NCBI GenBank assembly: GCA_036405815.1
Contig: DASWWX010000053.1
Span: 173,886-237,885 of the forward strand
DNA: 64,000 nucleotides
Direction of reading: 5' to 3'
DNA from: Solimonas sp036405815
GTDB lineage: Bacteria > Pseudomonadota > Gammaproteobacteria > Nevskiales > Nevskiaceae
The stretch's first letter is position 1, and each line of letters starts with the position of its first letter. This document shows positions 61,789-64,000 of this stretch, piece by piece. The position numbers and the translations under genes are program-made. The notes below the pieces were generated by a model. That model was not told the origin of the DNA. It did no database searches and worked only from the letters and a program-made list of their open reading frames with translations.

Positions 61789-64000
61789 TTACAGCGTCTT
61801 CAGGTACTCGAGGATCGCCTGGCGTTCCTGGACGGTCAGCGCGTCGGTGAACGTGTGCCCGCCATTGCCGTTGCCCAGGATGCGGGTGTCGTAGACCAGG
61901 CGCTTGTCGCCGGATCCCGGCGTCGGGTCCGGAAGGCTGACCAGGCCGGTCCAGCTCACCGCGCCGTTGAGGAAGTTCTGCACCATCTGCACCAGCGACG
62001 GGCCCTGATCGCTGACCGGATTGCAGTTGCTGAGGGCATTGCCGGGCATGTCGCCGCAGGCGAGCACGTCATGCTTCCAGCCGACGGCGGCGGTGTCGTA
62101 GGCGACGCCGAACCGCTGGTCGAAGCCCTTGATGCCGTCCTTCTCCTGCAGCAGACGCCGCCAGATCGCCGGGCGCTGCGTCGAATCCAGTACCTGTTCC
62201 AGCGTCGGCACCGAACCGTTATGGAAGTACGGCGCCGTGGCCCAGACACCGTAGAGCGGCGGCGCCTGATAGCCGATCACATCCTTCTCCCAGCCGCAGA
62301 CGCCCATCGGCCGCAGCGGCAGCGGCAGCATGTCGTCCAGCGCCTCGACCAGCGGATTCTTGTCTTCCGGCGCGACGTAACCCGGCACGCCGTCCTGATA
62401 GCCCCAGAACGTCGTGTCCCAGCGCTCGCGCAGCGTCGGCGTCAGCATGTCGGAGCGTGCGCGGTCGGTGCCGATCACCGCCAGCGGCGAGATGTGGCCG
62501 GCCACGCCTTCCAGCGCCGGCGTCGGCAGGAAATTCGGATCGTTGACGTAGCGCGGCGAGTAGGCGCCGTGACAGCTCGCGCAGGAGCCGTTGCCGCCCA
62601 GCGGCTTCGGTGCCTCGGCGTTGGATGCATGCGCCCACAGATCCTTGGTGTGGAACAGCACCGCCCCCTGCTCGGCCAATGCGGTGTCGATCGCCAGCGG
62701 GAATTCCGGCGATTCCAGCGACAGGAAGAAGGCTTCCAGGTCCTGGTCGTAAAGCTCGATGCGATCGCGGTACTTCTTGCCATCAGCCGTCAGCAGTTCC
62801 TGGAACTCGCCCGGCCCGGCCGCCATGATGATGCGCGTGGAGTCGTTGGAGACGCCCGCATCGAAGAACTTGCGCGGCCGCGAGCCCATGTTCCACCACG
62901 GCGGCGTGTCCTGCGTATGCGCCAGCGGATGCGCCACGTCGATCACGCCGGTCAGGCCGACGACGGTCTTCAGCGGATTCGGGTTCAGGCCCAGAGAGTC
63001 CAGGTCGAGCACCGTGATCAGGAACTCGAAGGCACCGACCGCATTGTTCTGGCCGCGCTGCTTGATGCCGATGTTGAACAAGGTGTCCACCGACAGCGGC
63101 GGCAGCAGCGTGCTGACCATCGTGCCGGCGAACGGCGAGGCGTCCTGGCCGGACATGATGACGTCGTAGTTGTTGTTGCCCAGGCCGAGGTTCTTCACCG
63201 TCAGCAGGTTCTCGCCGAGCGCCGGATCGCCGATCTGGCCGCCGTGGCACTGGAAGCAGGCCGCGGTGCCGATCTGGCCGGTCCACTGCCCGTTCTCGTC
63301 CTTGCGCTGGCGCAGACCCAAGGGCAGCCGACCGGTACCGCCGTTGGTGGCGTTCGGGTCTTCGCCCGCCAGCGGATACGGGTTGTGGAACGGCGCATGG
63401 TTGAGGCCGTAACGCAGCGTGTACAACGCATCGAAATCGTCCGGGCGACCGGGCAGACCCCATTTCTCCCAGGTGGCGTTGTGCGACTCGGCATCGGCAG
63501 CGCCGACCGGCAGCTCATCCATCAGGAAGGCGAGGCCGCGGTCGCGACGCGTGCGGTACTCGCCGCAGGTCTTCGCCTGCTGTTCTTGCGCGGGCAGATT
63601 GGCGTGGCAGTCCTGCCAATACGAGTTGAAGAACACCGCACGATCGGCGGCGATGCCGGGCTGCACCAGCGTGCGCGGGTCCTGCGGGAGCGCCGCCGTG
63701 TCGGCCTTGCCGTCGCAGAACGTCTCCCATACATGCCGTGCGCGCTTGCTGCCCAGCAGCGGCTGCTCCTGGGCGACCGGCCCACTGCCGGCGCCGTCGA
63801 GACAGCCCTGGGGGTTGTCGAAGCACGTGAGCAGGGTGTCGACGTCTCTGTAGGGCGCACTGTCTTTGGCCCAGGGCTGTCCGCCGCTGTGTGGCCGTTC
63901 CTGGCCGGAGGCCATCAGCAGGATTCGGGATATGGGGTTGTTGCCGCCCAGGGCTTCCCAGGAGGCTCTTAATGCCGCCAGGTCGTTGCCCGGATGGGCG
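61789..64000 (-). CDS. di-heme c-type cytochrome, RoxA-like superfamily (5' end outside window)
   Basis: This large extracytoplasmic di-heme protein has at least 737 residues visible. The frame is open past the first internal ATG (63915) to the window edge, so the signal peptide and true start are missing. Two heme sites are seen, CFQCH (codons around 63243-63261) and CASCH (around 62568-62585), about 225 residues apart. Following these are GYQAPPLYGVWATAPYFHNGS (MauG/peroxidase-like region) and the ending HTFTDALTVQERQAILEYLKTL. The CASCHGAYSPRYVND block, the PPLYGVWATAPYFHNGSVP block and the end strongly recall the RoxA/RoxB rubber oxygenases. A general di-heme peroxidase relative is the alternative. 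The role in polyisoprene cleavage is inference. Confidence 0.75.
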   Translation of the reverse strand, partial: AHPGNDLAALRASWEALGGNNPISRILLMASGQERPHSGGQPWAKDSAPYRDVDTLLTCFDNPQGCLDGAGSGPVAQEQPLLGSKRARHVWETFCDGKADTAALPQDPRTLVQPGIAADRAVFFNSYWQDCHANLPAQEQQAKTCGEYRTRRDRGLAFLMDELPVGAADAESHNATWEKWGLPGRPDDFDALYTLRYGLNHAPFHNPYPLAGEDPNATNGGTGRLPLGLRQRKDENGQWTGQIGTAACFQCHGGQIGDPALGENLLTVKNLGLGNNNYDVIMSGQDASPFAGTMVSTLLPPLSVDTLFNIGIKQRGQNNAVGAFEFLITVLDLDSLGLNPNPLKTVVGLTGVIDVAHPLAHTQDTPPWWNMGSRPRKFFDAGVSNDSTRIIMAAGPGEFQELLTADGKKYRDRIELYDQDLEAFFLSLESPEFPLAIDTALAEQGAVLFHTKDLWAHASNAEAPKPLGGNGSCASCHGAYSPRYVNDPNFLPTPALEGVAGHISPLAVIGTDRARSDMLTPTLRERWDTTFWGYQDGVPGYVAPEDKNPLVEALDDMLPLPLRPMGVCGWEKDVIGYQAPPLYGVWATAPYFHNGSVPTLEQVLDSTQRPAIWRRLLQEKDGIKGFDQRFGVAYDTAAVGWKHDVLACGDMPGNALSNCNPVSDQGPSLVQMVQNFLNGAVSWTGLVSLPDPTPGSGDKRLVYDTRILGNGNGGHTFTDALTVQERQAILEYLKTL

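Noticed and set aside
61615..63972. 785-codon open frame on the + strand opposite the di-heme cytochrome
   Set aside because: It is Arg/Gln/His-rich and low in sequence sense, a mirror of a real gene in GC-rich DNA; the minus-strand frame has heme motifs and family blocks.

Overview
The window is a chromosomal stretch of a GC-rich (roughly two-thirds G+C by eye) gammaproteobacterium. MetH, SlyD, TtcA, PntAA/AB/B, a split class II ribonucleotide reductase of the Pseudomonas type, PriA, ArgS, UvrD and MtfA place it in that class. A RoxA-like di-heme cytochrome and a small RNA with C-rich loops point to the Xanthomonadales/Nevskiales/Steroidobacterales side. This placement is inference from gene content, not from a marker phylogeny.

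Layout. 1-9940 is a leftward run: periplasmic adaptor, two tandem RND pumps, an M20 peptidase, a DUF167 protein and ttcA (cut by the window edge). A strong AT-rich palindrome at 10142-10179 lies in the gap between this run and slyD. 10937-15859 holds an anchored protein of unknown function and metH, with an operator-like palindrome in the metH promoter. Between metH and rubredoxin sits a well-formed small RNA candidate (16021-16147) with its own promoter and intrinsic terminator. 16262-20029 carries rubredoxin, ppnP, an unknown protein, an AbgT transporter and a DUF3192 lipoprotein. 20077-22928 is nrdJa-nrdJb, divergent from prpB, a DUF6279 lipoprotein and the proton-translocating transhydrogenase operon pntAA-pntAB-pntB.

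28159-35081 is envelope-oriented and leftward: DUF3015 and DUF4105 proteins, a lipoprotein acylase of the penicillin-acylase family and a CPA2 antiporter with a cyclic-nucleotide-binding domain. 35183-40984 is a mosaic of single genes (GFA protein, sucrose phosphorylase, queuosine-precursor transporter, anchored zinc protease, LON-domain protein, DUF4256). 41039-42601 is a small accessory patch, partly of visibly lower GC, with an HNH nuclease and an orphan three-helix membrane protein. 42602-51178 holds an SDR and a PQQ/heme alcohol dehydrogenase (probably one unit), a methyltransferase, a DUF457 membrane protein, a PAS-GGDEF cyclase, and a coupled EamA transporter/fatty acid hydroxylase pair. 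51455-57774 is priA (with a consensus DnaA box at its start), argS, an FtsN-like SPOR protein and a sodium/solute symporter. 57673-61736 is leftward mtfA, uvrD and terC. The window ends inside a large di-heme c-type cytochrome that resembles the RoxA rubber-oxygenase superfamily.

Functional themes. Two enzymes here need cobalamin (MetH, NrdJ), so the cell must make or import B12. Several products are exported redox or hydrolytic enzymes (PQQ dehydrogenase, di-heme cytochrome, acylase, zinc protease), which fits an environmental degrader of complex or hydrophobic substrates. Most starts were chosen from Shine-Dalgarno spacing, signal peptides and family N-termini. No tRNA, rRNA, insertion sequence or CRISPR array was seen.
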